From CAZQSL01 sp964595945 (GTDB lineage Bacteria > UBP15 > UBA6099 > JAJRTR01): a DNA stretch of 24,186 bases. Position numbers and translations under genes: made by a program. The DNA is taken from assembly GCA_964595945.1 (NCBI GenBank), contig CAZQSL010000046.1, forward strand, positions 1 to 24,186, given 5' to 3'. This document shows, piece after piece, positions 1 to 7,871 of this stretch. The notes beneath the pieces are model-generated. The model was not told where the DNA came from. It did not search any database and saw only the letters and a program-made list of their open reading frames with translations. How positions within the stretch are numbered: position 1 is the stretch's first letter; each line of letters opens with the position of its first letter.

Positions 1-11
1 TCAACTGACTC

Positions 12-227
12 TCAGGAGTAATCAGGAAAAGAAACCTCGGAAAAAGGACTGCGGAGAATTCCCACTTTCCCGGAAATGACAAATACCGGTTTTGATACCA
101 TACCGCCATCATTGCCTAAACCATCCTGTTGCTTACGTACTGCAGCGTAATGTGTTTGTGTATTAGCATAGTTGATTGCTGGACAGTAGAATAGTATGAG
201 ATGTTGGCGGGGTCTCCACTCCCCGCC
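12..227 (-). pseudogene. Possible 3' remnant of an unknown coding region
   Basis: Read on the minus strand, one frame stays open from about 227 down to a TGA at 12-14. The middle part has a protein-like composition (for example PAINYANTQTHYAAVRKQQ around 185-130). There is no start codon with a ribosome binding site, and the upstream end runs straight into the intergenic repeat at 203-301. The part near 45-95 also resembles the common intergenic repeat of the 'GTCATTTCCGGGAAAGTGGGAATTC' kind, so the frame may be fortuitous. I do not recognise a family. Low confidence. Confidence 0.18.
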
Positions 228-301
228 GGCTCATAGCTTGATATTACAGCAACTGCTGCATTCATCCACAGCTTACCCCTGTGGTCTTCTGCTCCTTGGG
301 G
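203..301 (-). repeat. Modular intergenic repeat, copy A (fullest copy)
   Basis: Read on the minus strand this copy has three modules: a 5' block beginning CCCCAAGG, a middle block with the perfect hairpin CCACAG/CTGTGG (forward 266-284), and a 3' block holding the hairpin GGCGGGG/CCCCGCC (forward 206-212 and 221-227). The 5' and middle blocks recur at 16430-16507 on the plus strand with only a few differences. Shortened copies lie at 2908-2995 and 23658-23706. The shared hairpin plus conserved flank could be an end of an IS200/IS605-type element or a REP-like element, but no transposase is present, so the class is inferred. Confidence 0.75.
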
Positions 302-470
302 ATTATGTCAAGCAAGTTGCTATGGTTATTGGATGTCAAACCCTTATTATACCAAAGCCTGATAGAAAGTTTACAAACGTTCTTGGGCACCCTTGTATTG
401 CCGGACACAATTTTTCGGGTGAAGGCGCTCTTCTTTGGGTCTTTGGTATTACCTCTACATACTCGAATTG

Positions 471-1310
471 TTATCTGTCTTCAGTGGGACAATATATATT
501 ATTTTTAGTATCTCCAAAACTTTCTGATATTGATATACGCATAAACGCCGGTTCTTCATTCATGGCGTTCGCCAGCTCGACAAGTTCAAAGATATTTTTC
601 GATCTTGTATCAGGGTATAGCCCATCCGGCATATCGTGTATGTCATAATACTCTTTATTGTAAGGAACATCGTATTTATCCAGAATTTCCCTTCTAACAT
701 TCTGGGGCGTTTCCGGTTTGAACTTGATGCTCAAGCTATTATTATAGAAAAACAATCTATGACACTTTCTAAACACCAGCCTCACGTATTCGACGATATC
801 ATCAGGATCATCGATGTGTTTTGTATGTAATAAATTCTTCACGCCAGGACCATTTTTAGATCCGTATCTTACTGGGTATTGAATAATACTTTGTATGTCG
901 TCTGCTCTTCTTGCGATGATAATGTCATTTCTAACTAAAAATCCGTATCTGTTTTCAAAAGCCTCTATTTGGGCAACGGTTGCTGTCTTGCGATATATGA
1001 TTTCCACCTCATCGTCATGCGCTGTCCACAATGATTCATTGGAACTGTTGTATACGGTTATCGTATCCTCGCCTTCAGTCACGACATATTTCGGCGTACC
1101 TGCCTGTGCTGCATGGGAAACAAGCAACAGCAGGAGTATAATCAAGCCGCTACGCATTCGAAAACCCAGACTGTTCGACTCATCGTACATGCAGAATGTC
1201 CTCCCTCTTTCTTGGAAATGACTGTCTTTTCGGCGCGTGCAAAAAACTCCCTGCTGCCGGATTTGATCTGTTTTTCTGCATCGTACCTGCATTGCGTTTA
1301 TTCCGAACAT
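471..1310 (-). CDS. Exported protein resembling a subtilase propeptide, no protease domain
   Basis: A 279-residue protein if it starts at the ATG at 1308-1310, which has a near-perfect ribosome binding site (AAGGAGG five bases upstream). A second ATG at 1190 also has a good site (GGAGGA, eight bases) and would give a 239-residue protein with a normal signal peptide: a short charged start, then LIILLLLLVSHAAQA. With the upstream start, about 55 basic and Cys-containing residues precede the hydrophobic stretch, which is unusual. The C-terminal 85 residues (from SLSIKFKPET to about EEPAFMRISI) look like the I9-type inhibitor propeptide of S8 proteases, and the preceding part may be a second such fold. 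No catalytic Asp/His/Ser region follows. It starts 38 bases after the lipoprotein gene, so the two probably share an operon. Family call is a similarity judgement by eye. Confidence 0.6.
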   Translation of the reverse strand: MFGINAMQVRCRKTDQIRQQGVFCTRRKDSHFQERGRTFCMYDESNSLGFRMRSGLIILLLLLVSHAAQAGTPKYVVTEGEDTITVYNSSNESLWTAHDDEVEIIYRKTATVAQIEAFENRYGFLVRNDIIIARRADDIQSIIQYPVRYGSKNGPGVKNLLHTKHIDDPDDIVEYVRLVFRKCHRLFFYNNSLSIKFKPETPQNVRREILDKYDVPYNKEYYDIHDMPDGLYPDTRSKNIFELVELANAMNEEPAFMRISISESFGDTKNNIYCPTEDR

Positions 1311-1348
1311 TAACTCCTCCTTATTTTTCTTAAAAGCATCAAGAATCA

Positions 1349-2542
1349 TCAATAACAATTTATACATAGTCCAGTTGTACCAAGTTTCCATACCTGTATA
1401 TAATAGCTATCTGTCTTTGATGGATTAATTTGAGAGCCGGCAATGATATATCCTGAATCGGAAGTTTTCTCTATTGATCTCGCTACAGCGTAATTACCAG
1501 TTCCGTACTGTCTAACCCAGCTCTCATCTCCGGATTTGTTGAGCTTCAGTATAACCATTCCTTGGTTAATACCAGTACCGGTTCGCCCGGCAGCAACATA
1601 ACCTCCATCGGAAGTGGTTTTTATGTCGAAAAAGATACTTGTGGAGCCAATCCCATATTCTTTTTGCCATACCGTTTCACCATTATTTTTCAGCTTTACT
1701 ACTTTTGCATTGTAAATAGTGCCCCAATAGGTTGACCCCGCAATTAAATAGTCTCCTTCGGTATCTTGTGTCACTGAATAGAACTGACCTTCGATAGTTT
1801 TTGACCACTCAAATGTGCCATCGCCACTTATCTTCATAATGTCCGAAATGCCTACGGAAATGTATCCGCCGTCCATTGTTTGAATTATTGAAGAAGGAAA
1901 ACTCATATTGTCACCATCATAGGATTTCTCCCAATCAATATTGCCAGAAGAGTCGAATTTCATTACAAAGGGATTATATTCATACGGAATGGCATTTCCA
2001 TCAACAATATAAAACCCAGTCAGAACAAATCCATTGTCATTGGCTGCTGCAAGTTTATGGGGCTGAGTCATTGCCCTGCTGATGGTTTTTTGCCATACAA
2101 CTGTCCCACTTGAATCAAGCCTGATTATCCAAATATCACCATGCATGGGGTTTTCTGGATAATCAGTAAAACCAGCAACAATGTAATCATGGTTTCCGGT
2201 TTCAATAACTGAAATGCCTTCATCATCGGATTTGTCAAAAACTTTTTCCCACAGAGTTCTGCCATTTTTGTCGATTTTGGCAACCCAGATATCTGTGTTT
2301 TCAGAGTCAGGCTCCTGCTTGTAGCCAGCGGTGATATAATTGCCATCTGATGTTTCGTGAATCTCGACTGCTGAATTATCACCGTCTCCACCAAATTGCT
2401 TCGTGAAAGTGATACCGAGATTCGGCAATTCACTTTCATTGGGTAGAACTCCATTCCCACCGCAGCCGCCTGCAAGTAGCATTAGTACAAACAGAAACGG
2501 GAACAGACAACGTCTAATATCGAAAAGCATTTTGTAGTTCAT
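1349..2542 (-). CDS. Beta-propeller lipoprotein
   Basis: A 397-residue predicted lipoprotein. The N-terminus has Arg residues, a hydrophobic run and the lipobox LLAGGC, so Cys27 would be lipidated and the protein anchored in a membrane facing the periplasm or cell surface. The rest is built of about seven repeats of roughly 45-50 residues, each with a 'SDGGYIxAG' turn followed by 'xxVxKLxxxGxxxWxKxYG'. This pattern is typical of delta-60/PQQ-like propeller repeats, which usually bind ligands or partner proteins rather than act as enzymes. The ATG at 2542 has AAGGTGG five bases upstream and overlaps (ATGA) the stop of the small upstream reading frame, which suggests translational coupling. The protein ends with CINCY. 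Its exact role is unknown. Confidence 0.85.
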   Translation of the reverse strand: MNYKMLFDIRRCLFPFLFVLMLLAGGCGGNGVLPNESELPNLGITFTKQFGGDGDNSAVEIHETSDGNYITAGYKQEPDSENTDIWVAKIDKNGRTLWEKVFDKSDDEGISVIETGNHDYIVAGFTDYPENPMHGDIWIIRLDSSGTVVWQKTISRAMTQPHKLAAANDNGFVLTGFYIVDGNAIPYEYNPFVMKFDSSGNIDWEKSYDGDNMSFPSSIIQTMDGGYISVGISDIMKISGDGTFEWSKTIEGQFYSVTQDTEGDYLIAGSTYWGTIYNAKVVKLKNNGETVWQKEYGIGSTSIFFDIKTTSDGGYVAAGRTGTGINQGMVILKLNKSGDESWVRQYGTGNYAVARSIEKTSDSGYIIAGSQINPSKTDSYYIQVWKLGTTGLCINCY

Positions 2543-2700
2543 TTTTCCACCTTCGATTGATTGAAATAATTGCCTATGTTGCCAACAAAATCCACAATAT
2601 CACTGAATGTGGCAACTGCCTAAACCTTTGATGGCATCAATAAAATCATGGCCATCACAAGACACAATACTCTTGTTATTCGCAAGGGAACTGATTTCAT
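2539..2700 (-). pseudogene. Small exported peptide ORF interrupted by an in-frame TAG
   Basis: An ATG at 2698-2700 follows a strong ribosome binding site (GAGGTG, five bases). It opens a signal-peptide-like reading frame, MKSVPLRITRVLCLVMAMIL and six more residues, that meets TAG at 2620-2622. The same frame then continues with no further stop for 26 codons (AVATFSDIVDFVGNIGNYF...) and ends in a TGA that overlaps the ATG of the lipoprotein (ATGA, 2539-2542). The continuation has a plausible signal-peptidase site after AVA and would release about 23 residues of amphipathic character. Other genes here (3006, 9957) end in TAG, so TAG is a normal stop. Readings: a recent nonsense mutation, a sequencing error, or regulated readthrough. 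I do not recognise the family. Confidence 0.5.
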
Positions 2701-2907
2701 TTCTTCACCTCAATAAATTGTTATCCACTTTCTGTCGTGCGTTATGCTGTAATCATTGGGGAAATGACAGGCAGAAGAAGGACGTTCATTGCCCAGTTGG
2801 TTGCGGTGTCGTAAGGTGAGCCGGAGTTGCAAACTGAAAAGTATAAGCGAAAACGATAATATTGGACTTCTTCTTTGGAGAAACGACAGAAATAACGGGC
2901 TTTTCAA

Positions 2908-2995
2908 CTGTTGGGCGGGAGGCTCCGCCACCCCGTCGTGTTTTTGCGCATCACAGCGGATCGGTATTACACTCGTGGTCTTACGCACCTCGGGG
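2908..2995 (-). repeat. Modular intergenic repeat, copy C (internal deletion)
   Basis: On the minus strand it begins CCCCGAGGTGCGTAAGACC, directly after the stop of the glycosyltransferase at 3006. It lacks most of the middle hairpin block found in copies A and B, but keeps 'TGTAATACC' and ends in a block close to the 3' module (GGCGGAGCCTCCCGCC, then CAACAG). The same order of glycosyltransferase 3' end then repeat is seen, inverted, at 16359-16507. The rest of the 2701-2907 gap shows no recognisable gene; it holds one near-consensus DnaA box (TTATCCACT, 2721-2729). Confidence 0.6.
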
Positions 2996-3005
2996 AAAAC
3001 CGCCT

Positions 3006-4157
3006 CTACCCCGAATACCCCAGCATCTCATCATACATCGCCTCGATACGCTCCACCGTCCCGCTGACACCATAACTCACATCGATCTTCCCCATTGCGT
3101 TTCTTCCGATCATCGCCGCCAATTCCCCATCTGCTACAAGCCGCCCTACAGCTTCGGCAATCGCTTCTCCACTCCCCGGCTCCACAAGCAAACCTGTCAC
3201 CCCTTCTTCTACCAGCTCTGGTATCCCCCCTACCCTTGTAGCCACAATCGCCCTGCCCCCGCTCATCGCCTCCACAATTACTTTCCCAAATCCCTCATTC
3301 AGCGATGGCACCACCACAATATCCATCGCCGCAAGCACATCAGGCACATCATTCCTCTGCCCAAGGAAAGCCACATCACCACTTCCCACACCTGCATCCG
3401 CCACGATTTTTCTCAGTTTTTCCCTGTCTTCTCCCTCTCCAGCAATCACAAGTCTCATCTTATGCTCACTTCTCATCATCAGAAACCCCCTCACCAGATA
3501 CTCAAATCCCTTCACCACAGTCAGCCGCCCTACCCCGCCAATCACAATCTCTTCGTCTCCAATTCCCAATTCCCTCCGTATTATCTCCCCATCCCCCCCC
3601 CTGAATCTCTCCACATCCACCCCAACTCCTATTACCCTGAACTTCCCTTCTTCCCCTACTCCATTCCTCAAATGATCTTCCACCTCAAGCCTCGTAGCGC
3701 ACACGATTCTGTCGCACCATCCCGCAGCCAATTTCTCCATCTCCACAAACAACCTGGTTTTCGCTTTCCCAAAATATCCATAATATATATGCCCATGAGT
3801 ACTATGCACCACCGGCACCCCCAACCCACGCGATGCCAGCCTACCCACAAATCCCGCCTTCGACGTATGCGTATGTATCAGATCAAAATGGCCTTCGCGC
3901 AAATACCGTTTCACTTTTTTCCATGCTTGCAGATCATTCACCGGCGATGGATCCCTCACAATAGTTCCTTCGACCACAAGCCCCGCCACGCTCTTGATTT
4001 CCTCCACCACACCATCCTCCAGCTGACTGATCGACCCAGCCATCAAAACCGGTTCATATTTCCCTCTCTCGGCAAGCCCCCTTACGACATCTATAGTGTT
4101 GATCGCAGCCCCTCCCTGGTCAAGCCTCGTGATTATGTGCAGTATCCTATACGCCAT
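3006..4157 (-). CDS. GT4-family glycosyltransferase (last gene of operon)
   Basis: A 383-residue GT-B fold enzyme that would transfer a sugar from a nucleotide-sugar to a growing glycan at the inner face of the membrane. The N-terminal domain has the glycine-rich acceptor-side motif LDQGGAAINT. The C-terminal domain has GGVGRLTVVKGFEYLV, VIAGEGEDRE and the GT4 signature EGFGKVIVE (E-x7-E) followed by AMSGGRAIVAT. The ATG at 4157 has GAGGG in front and lies just after the methyltransferase stop; a TTG at 4178 would add seven residues but has no site. The gene contains a run of nine Gs (C9 on the plus strand, 3593-3601), a potential slippage tract. Its last 20 codons are duplicated in inverted orientation at 16359-16418. 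Donor and acceptor sugars are unknown. Confidence 0.92.
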   Translation of the reverse strand: MAYRILHIITRLDQGGAAINTIDVVRGLAERGKYEPVLMAGSISQLEDGVVEEIKSVAGLVVEGTIVRDPSPVNDLQAWKKVKRYLREGHFDLIHTHTSKAGFVGRLASRGLGVPVVHSTHGHIYYGYFGKAKTRLFVEMEKLAAGWCDRIVCATRLEVEDHLRNGVGEEGKFRVIGVGVDVERFRGGDGEIIRRELGIGDEEIVIGGVGRLTVVKGFEYLVRGFLMMRSEHKMRLVIAGEGEDREKLRKIVADAGVGSGDVAFLGQRNDVPDVLAAMDIVVVPSLNEGFGKVIVEAMSGGRAIVATRVGGIPELVEEGVTGLLVEPGSGEAIAEAVGRLVADGELAAMIGRNAMGKIDVSYGVSGTVERIEAMYDEMLGYSG

Positions 4158-4158
4158 T

Positions 4159-5091
4159 TCAACCCTCTTTTTTTGCAATTAAATAATACGAAGGCGAGAC
4201 AATTATTCCATCTCTTTTGTAATTCCAATATATCACCCGGTCTGCCATTTTTTCGATAAAATCTTTTCCTGTTTCCGTATTTAGCGTGCTGTTAAATGCT
4301 TTTCCCGTATTCCATATTTTTCTTCCTATCGGCGAAGGAAATGTCTTTACTTTCGTCATTCCATAATTTTCGATTGTTTCTTTGATTTCTTTTTCGGAAA
4401 TATGCATTATATTGACCGTCACTCTTCTCTCTCCTGTCAACACCTTGAAAATCCACGAAATCCCCTCCCCTGACTCCATCAAAAACTTTATAAACCTCGG
4501 ATTATTCTCTCTGATCGCCAGCACCCCTCCTTTCTTGAGCAGCCCACAAGCCTCCCTCAACGCTTTCTTTGTCTCCACCAGCGAACTCAACACCATCGAC
4601 AAAATGACAACATCATACACTCCTTTCTCCATATCGCTTTTCGGAAATCTGGTATAGACTGCTTTTAAGCCCTTATTCCTGCAATACTCAATGCACTCAT
4701 CGCTGATTTCCCACCCCTCTGCCTCCCATCCATCCGCCTGAGCCATAGCCAAAAATATCCCAAGTCCACACCCAACATCAAGCAGCTTCCCACGGTTATT
4801 CCCCGCTTCGCTGTTAACCAATTCGAGCAACCGTCGATTTGCAGCCTGATAGATTCTTGTTTTCTCCGAAACAGCGTCTTCCAGCCCTTTTTCACCAAAA
4901 TAAGCTGGTATGCAAACCCCATCCGGCACATCGCACGCAAAAACACTTCCACAGTTCGCACACTTCCCCACTCTTCTACCAACCTGCCGGGAGCATACAT
5001 CTGCCATTGCACCACAGATCGGACAATCCACTGTATCAGTCATGACATTATCATTATACATCCTCACATTATTGTATTCCGTATTTTCCAT
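4159..5091 (-). CDS. Zinc-ribbon class I SAM-dependent methyltransferase
   Basis: A 310-residue protein. Residues 23-47 form a C-x2-C ... C-x2-C zinc ribbon (CPICG and CANCG). Residues 103-114 carry SAM-binding motif I (LLDVGCGLGIFL), and an acidic residue for ribose binding lies in EGWEIS near 125-130. This layout, zinc ribbon plus Rossmann methyltransferase, is common in polysaccharide clusters, where such enzymes methylate nucleotide sugars or glycan residues. It sits between glycosyltransferase genes, 34 bases after one and touching the next, so it belongs to the same operon. The ATG at 5091 has no clear ribosome binding site; ATGs at 5061 and 5043 (just before the Cys cluster) are alternatives. 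The substrate cannot be told. Confidence 0.88.
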   Translation of the reverse strand: MENTEYNNVRMYNDNVMTDTVDCPICGAMADVCSRQVGRRVGKCANCGSVFACDVPDGVCIPAYFGEKGLEDAVSEKTRIYQAANRRLLELVNSEAGNNRGKLLDVGCGLGIFLAMAQADGWEAEGWEISDECIEYCRNKGLKAVYTRFPKSDMEKGVYDVVILSMVLSSLVETKKALREACGLLKKGGVLAIRENNPRFIKFLMESGEGISWIFKVLTGERRVTVNIMHISEKEIKETIENYGMTKVKTFPSPIGRKIWNTGKAFNSTLNTETGKDFIEKMADRVIYWNYKRDGIIVSPSYYLIAKKEG

Positions 5092-5125
5092 TTCAGTATT
5101 TGATTCTTAATATAAAGTCATTACG

Positions 5126-6298
5126 TTATTTAATATTATTTAATTCAAAGAGAAGCCGTTCGTATTTTTCGGCAACAATCTCCCAGGCATAATTATCTTC
5201 GACATACTGTCGTCCTTTTTCAGCAATCCATTTTGCATCATCCAGTTTTCCTGCCCAATACTCCATAAGGTCTGCAAGCGCCTCTGGAGTAACCTCTGCA
5301 GACAGCAACCGTTCGTCAATTCCTCCGATTATTCCCTGATTTGCACCGACCGGCGTCCCGATCACTGGAGTCCCACATGCAAATGCCTCTATGGTCGATA
5401 GTCCAAAACCCTCAAGTTCCTTGGTCGGCATCACAAAAAAATCAGCCTGTCTGTAGTATTCCGGCAAATCCTCTTCCCTCAAAAACCCCTCCATCCTGAC
5501 TATCCCATCGAGTCCAAGCGCCCGGATCAACGATGTCAGCTCCCCTTGCATTGGCCCATGTCCCGCTATGGAAACAAACAGTCCCGGGATCCGGTCTTTC
5601 ACAAGCGCCGCCGCTCGGATCAGCATATCCACTCCAGTCCTCGGCCTGAACCCTCTCGCTGTAAAAAACACTGTTTTGTCTTTCGGAAATACGGGGTTGC
5701 TTTCCTCCATTGGCTTATTATTGAATTGCACAACATTGTATCCACACGAATACACATTAATAATACCTTTATCGATGCCGGGATGTTCCTCGATCAAAAC
5801 TCCTTTCATATACTCACTCATCACGATTATTGCATCGACTCGCTCAAGCACCTTTCGTTCCCAGTGCCTCCTCAGCAGCACCCCTGCCCTGTTTTTTCCA
5901 TTTGTTTCTATCTCGTATTCTCTTCCCCACGGCGACGAAAACACATAAACGACCGGTATCTTCGGGCGGTTTCTCTGCAGCATATACCCGGCGGCAGATA
6001 TTGGATATGTCAGCATCACCACATCCGCTTTTCTCATTGTAATCTCTTCATTTATCAACGCTTTACCATCAACACTCATGATCAGCAACTTGCTAAAGGC
6101 ATTTTTCGCAACTCCATAATATCTAATGTTTAAGCTGTTGTACCTGTTTTCAAGAATACCTCTATCCTCAGGACATTGCGCGATCAGTGTTACGTCATTA
6201 CCCCGTCGCGCCATCCATTCCAGTCCCTCGATAAACACCCGTTCGCCACCGCCGAATTTCTTCATTGTATATAAATCTGCTGTCGCTACGATATTCAT
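5126..6298 (-). CDS. GT4-family glycosyltransferase
   Basis: A 390-residue GT-B glycosyltransferase. The N-terminus has the motif KKFGGGERVFIEGLEW, typical of GT4 enzymes that bind a lipid-linked or glycan acceptor. The C-terminal half shows FFTARGFRPRTGVDMLI, SIAGHGPMQGEL and the GT4 donor-site signature LEGFGLSTIEAFACGTPVIG (E-x7-E). The ATG at 6298 lies only four bases after the stop of the upstream glycosyltransferase, and the purine-rich GTGAAGAG directly before it can serve as a ribosome binding site, so translation is probably coupled. Expected to act at the cytoplasmic side of the membrane in assembling a surface glycan. Sugar specificity unknown. Confidence 0.92.
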   Translation of the reverse strand: MNIVATADLYTMKKFGGGERVFIEGLEWMARRGNDVTLIAQCPEDRGILENRYNSLNIRYYGVAKNAFSKLLIMSVDGKALINEEITMRKADVVMLTYPISAAGYMLQRNRPKIPVVYVFSSPWGREYEIETNGKNRAGVLLRRHWERKVLERVDAIIVMSEYMKGVLIEEHPGIDKGIINVYSCGYNVVQFNNKPMEESNPVFPKDKTVFFTARGFRPRTGVDMLIRAAALVKDRIPGLFVSIAGHGPMQGELTSLIRALGLDGIVRMEGFLREEDLPEYYRQADFFVMPTKELEGFGLSTIEAFACGTPVIGTPVGANQGIIGGIDERLLSAEVTPEALADLMEYWAGKLDDAKWIAEKGRQYVEDNYAWEIVAEKYERLLFELNNIK

Positions 6299-6302
6299 CT
6301 CT

Positions 6303-7445
6303 TCACCACTCCAGTTCTTTATACAAATTCAATATGTTTTTTGCATGAACTTCCTGAGTAAAGCGCTCCCTTACCGTTATTCTTCCAGCTTCACAAAGGC
6401 TCTCTCTCTTTCCTCTGTCGTCTATCAAACGTTGTACCGCATCTGCGATTTCTGCTGAGTCCTTTGGCGGCACAAGGATTCCGTTTACACCGTCTTCGAT
6501 GATTTCCGGGACTCCTCCTGCATTTGTGGCAACCACCGGCACCCCGCAGGCCATCGCCTCTATCACCACTCGTCCAAAATGCTCTTCGATACTCGGAAGC
6601 ACATGTATATCCAGTCCATTGATCGCCTCTTCGACATTTAACACTTCTCCGGTGAAAATCAGTTTATTGTTTCCTACAAGCCTTTTGCTCCTTTGCTCAA
6701 TATCGTACCGAAGAGGCCCATCGCCAACAATTACAAATCTCACATTATCGTTCTTTTCAGATAACATGCTTGCCGCATCGACAAAATACCGATGTCCCTT
6801 AAAATCCACGAGGCGTCCAACTACTCCAATCAATAGTTCATTATCCTGAATCCCATAGCCGTTTCTGAATTTTCGCCGTAAATCCGCTCTGATCGTAAAT
6901 TTTTCCGTGTCTACTGAATTATGTATCACTCTTACTTTATCATTCCAGCTTTTTCTGCCGCAAAATCGATTTTTCACCGCTGCGGAATTTGCAATGATCA
7001 TATCATACAGTGGATATACCAAGCTATCCAACACATCTTTTTCAAGTATTCTGACGTGCCATACACTCAGAGCACCCGATTGTTTCGCCGCTATACCACA
7101 GTATAATGCAGCTCTTGCCGATGCGTTAACATGTACAATTCGTATTCCATTCCGTTTGATACAATCTTCGATCGCTCCTGTGGTTTTTCTAAAATTCACC
7201 CAGTTAAGCGGATTTTTTAGATTGGGCATATCAATAACATGGCACCTAACGCCTCTTTTTTCAGCCCGATACAGTACTTCTCCCTCTCCCGGGACAACCA
7301 ACTGGATGTTTGAAACATGTCCCATAATCCCGTCAATGATCTCGAAAAGGCTATGCTCTCCCCCTCCAACCATCTTTGAATAATTGGACACAAACAGCAA
7401 CGATGTTTTAATATCTGGCATGTTTCTCTCATGACTTTCTGCCAT
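6303..7445 (-). CDS. GT4-family glycosyltransferase (first gene of operon)
   Basis: A 380-residue GT-B glycosyltransferase at the head of the four-gene polysaccharide operon. Visible motifs are MVGGGEHSLFEII near the N-terminus, IGVVGRLVDFKGHRYFVDAA at the start of the second domain, FVIVGDGPLR, and EEHFGRVVIEAMACGVPVVA with the E-x7-E donor-site pattern. The ATG at 7445 has GAGGT nine bases upstream; an ATG at 7421 (MPDIKTS) preceded by GAGAG is an alternative that would lose eight residues. No convincing promoter was found for it in 7446-7560, though AT-rich stretches are present. Donor and acceptor unknown. Confidence 0.92.
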   Translation of the reverse strand: MAESHERNMPDIKTSLLFVSNYSKMVGGGEHSLFEIIDGIMGHVSNIQLVVPGEGEVLYRAEKRGVRCHVIDMPNLKNPLNWVNFRKTTGAIEDCIKRNGIRIVHVNASARAALYCGIAAKQSGALSVWHVRILEKDVLDSLVYPLYDMIIANSAAVKNRFCGRKSWNDKVRVIHNSVDTEKFTIRADLRRKFRNGYGIQDNELLIGVVGRLVDFKGHRYFVDAASMLSEKNDNVRFVIVGDGPLRYDIEQRSKRLVGNNKLIFTGEVLNVEEAINGLDIHVLPSIEEHFGRVVIEAMACGVPVVATNAGGVPEIIEDGVNGILVPPKDSAEIADAVQRLIDDRGKRESLCEAGRITVRERFTQEVHAKNILNLYKELEW

Positions 7446-7736
7446 TTTTGATTACCTCGGCCCCAAGTTTCGGTTTTGCAAATTTGCGCTTCCCAATTCC
7501 CCATCTGCCGTTCTACTCATTTGTCATTTGGTATAATTCATATTTCGCACATATCTATGGGTATGGTGCCCTTAAAGCATGTGCTGCTTGTGCTGTATCC
7601 GGCACTCTATAGAAAACGAAGGCCATTATCTTAACAAAATGCAAACTGGCAGTAATATGATAAGTAATATCCACATTATAAGCGAAACTTAATGTGAAGT
7701 CCTACTATCCCGCTTCGATATTCTGATGATTCACAG

Positions 7737-7762
7737 CACACTGTTGATATTGCCACAGTGTG
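7737..7762. repeat. Perfect 8-bp inverted repeat in intergenic gap
   Basis: CACACTGT and ACAGTGTG are separated by ten bases. It may be an operator or a weak hairpin; it is not followed by a long T run. The right arm overlaps a poor DnaA-box match (TGTGGATTC, 7759-7767), and a better match ATATCCACA lies at 7667-7675. Aside from this, parS and the repeat at 7839, the 7446-8190 stretch shows no gene I can support. Confidence 0.35.
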
Positions 7763-7813
7763 GATTCTTGTCATTTGATCTAATGTGAGATTGTCCCGAC
7801 CAATAGATCAAGT

Positions 7814-7829
7814 TGTTTCACGTGAAACA
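7814..7829. promoter_or_regulatory. parS: parS centromere site (ParB-binding)
   Basis: The 16-bp perfect palindrome TGTTTCACGTGAAACA matches the widely conserved bacterial parS consensus. ParB dimers load here as CTP-dependent clamps, spread along the DNA and, with ParA and SMC/MukB-type condensins, segregate the replication-origin region. Such sites cluster near the origin in most bacteria, so the window is probably origin-proximal. It lies in a gene-free gap between the divergent polysaccharide operon and the CoA-transferase gene, not next to parA/parB. A chance exact 16-mer is very unlikely. Confidence 0.93.
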
Positions 7830-7838
7830 CGTCCGGCG

Positions 7839-7871
7839 AATATGCCATCTTTTTGCATATAATGGCATATT
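7839..7871. repeat. 10-bp inverted repeat close to parS, with a third half-site
   Basis: AATATGCCAT (7839-7848) and ATGGCATATT (7862-7871) form a perfect inverted repeat with a 13-base AT-rich spacer, nine bases from parS. The octamer GGCATATT occurs again at 7908-7915. This could be an operator, a hairpin or an iteron-like array; no protein that would bind it is identifiable here. Confidence 0.45.

Noticed and set aside
2705..2735. GTGGATAACAATTT on the minus strand, resembling part of the lac operator
   Set aside because: Only a partial match, no dyad symmetry and no LacI-type gene; chance similarity.
2862..4259. 465-codon plus-strand frame opposite the glycosyltransferase
   Set aside because: Low-complexity His/Pro/Ser-rich translation, mirror of a well-supported GT4 gene on the minus strand.
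7660..7770. Replication origin with DnaA boxes
   Set aside because: Only imperfect boxes (ATATCCACA, GAATCCACA) and no cluster of TTATCCACA; not enough to call oriC.
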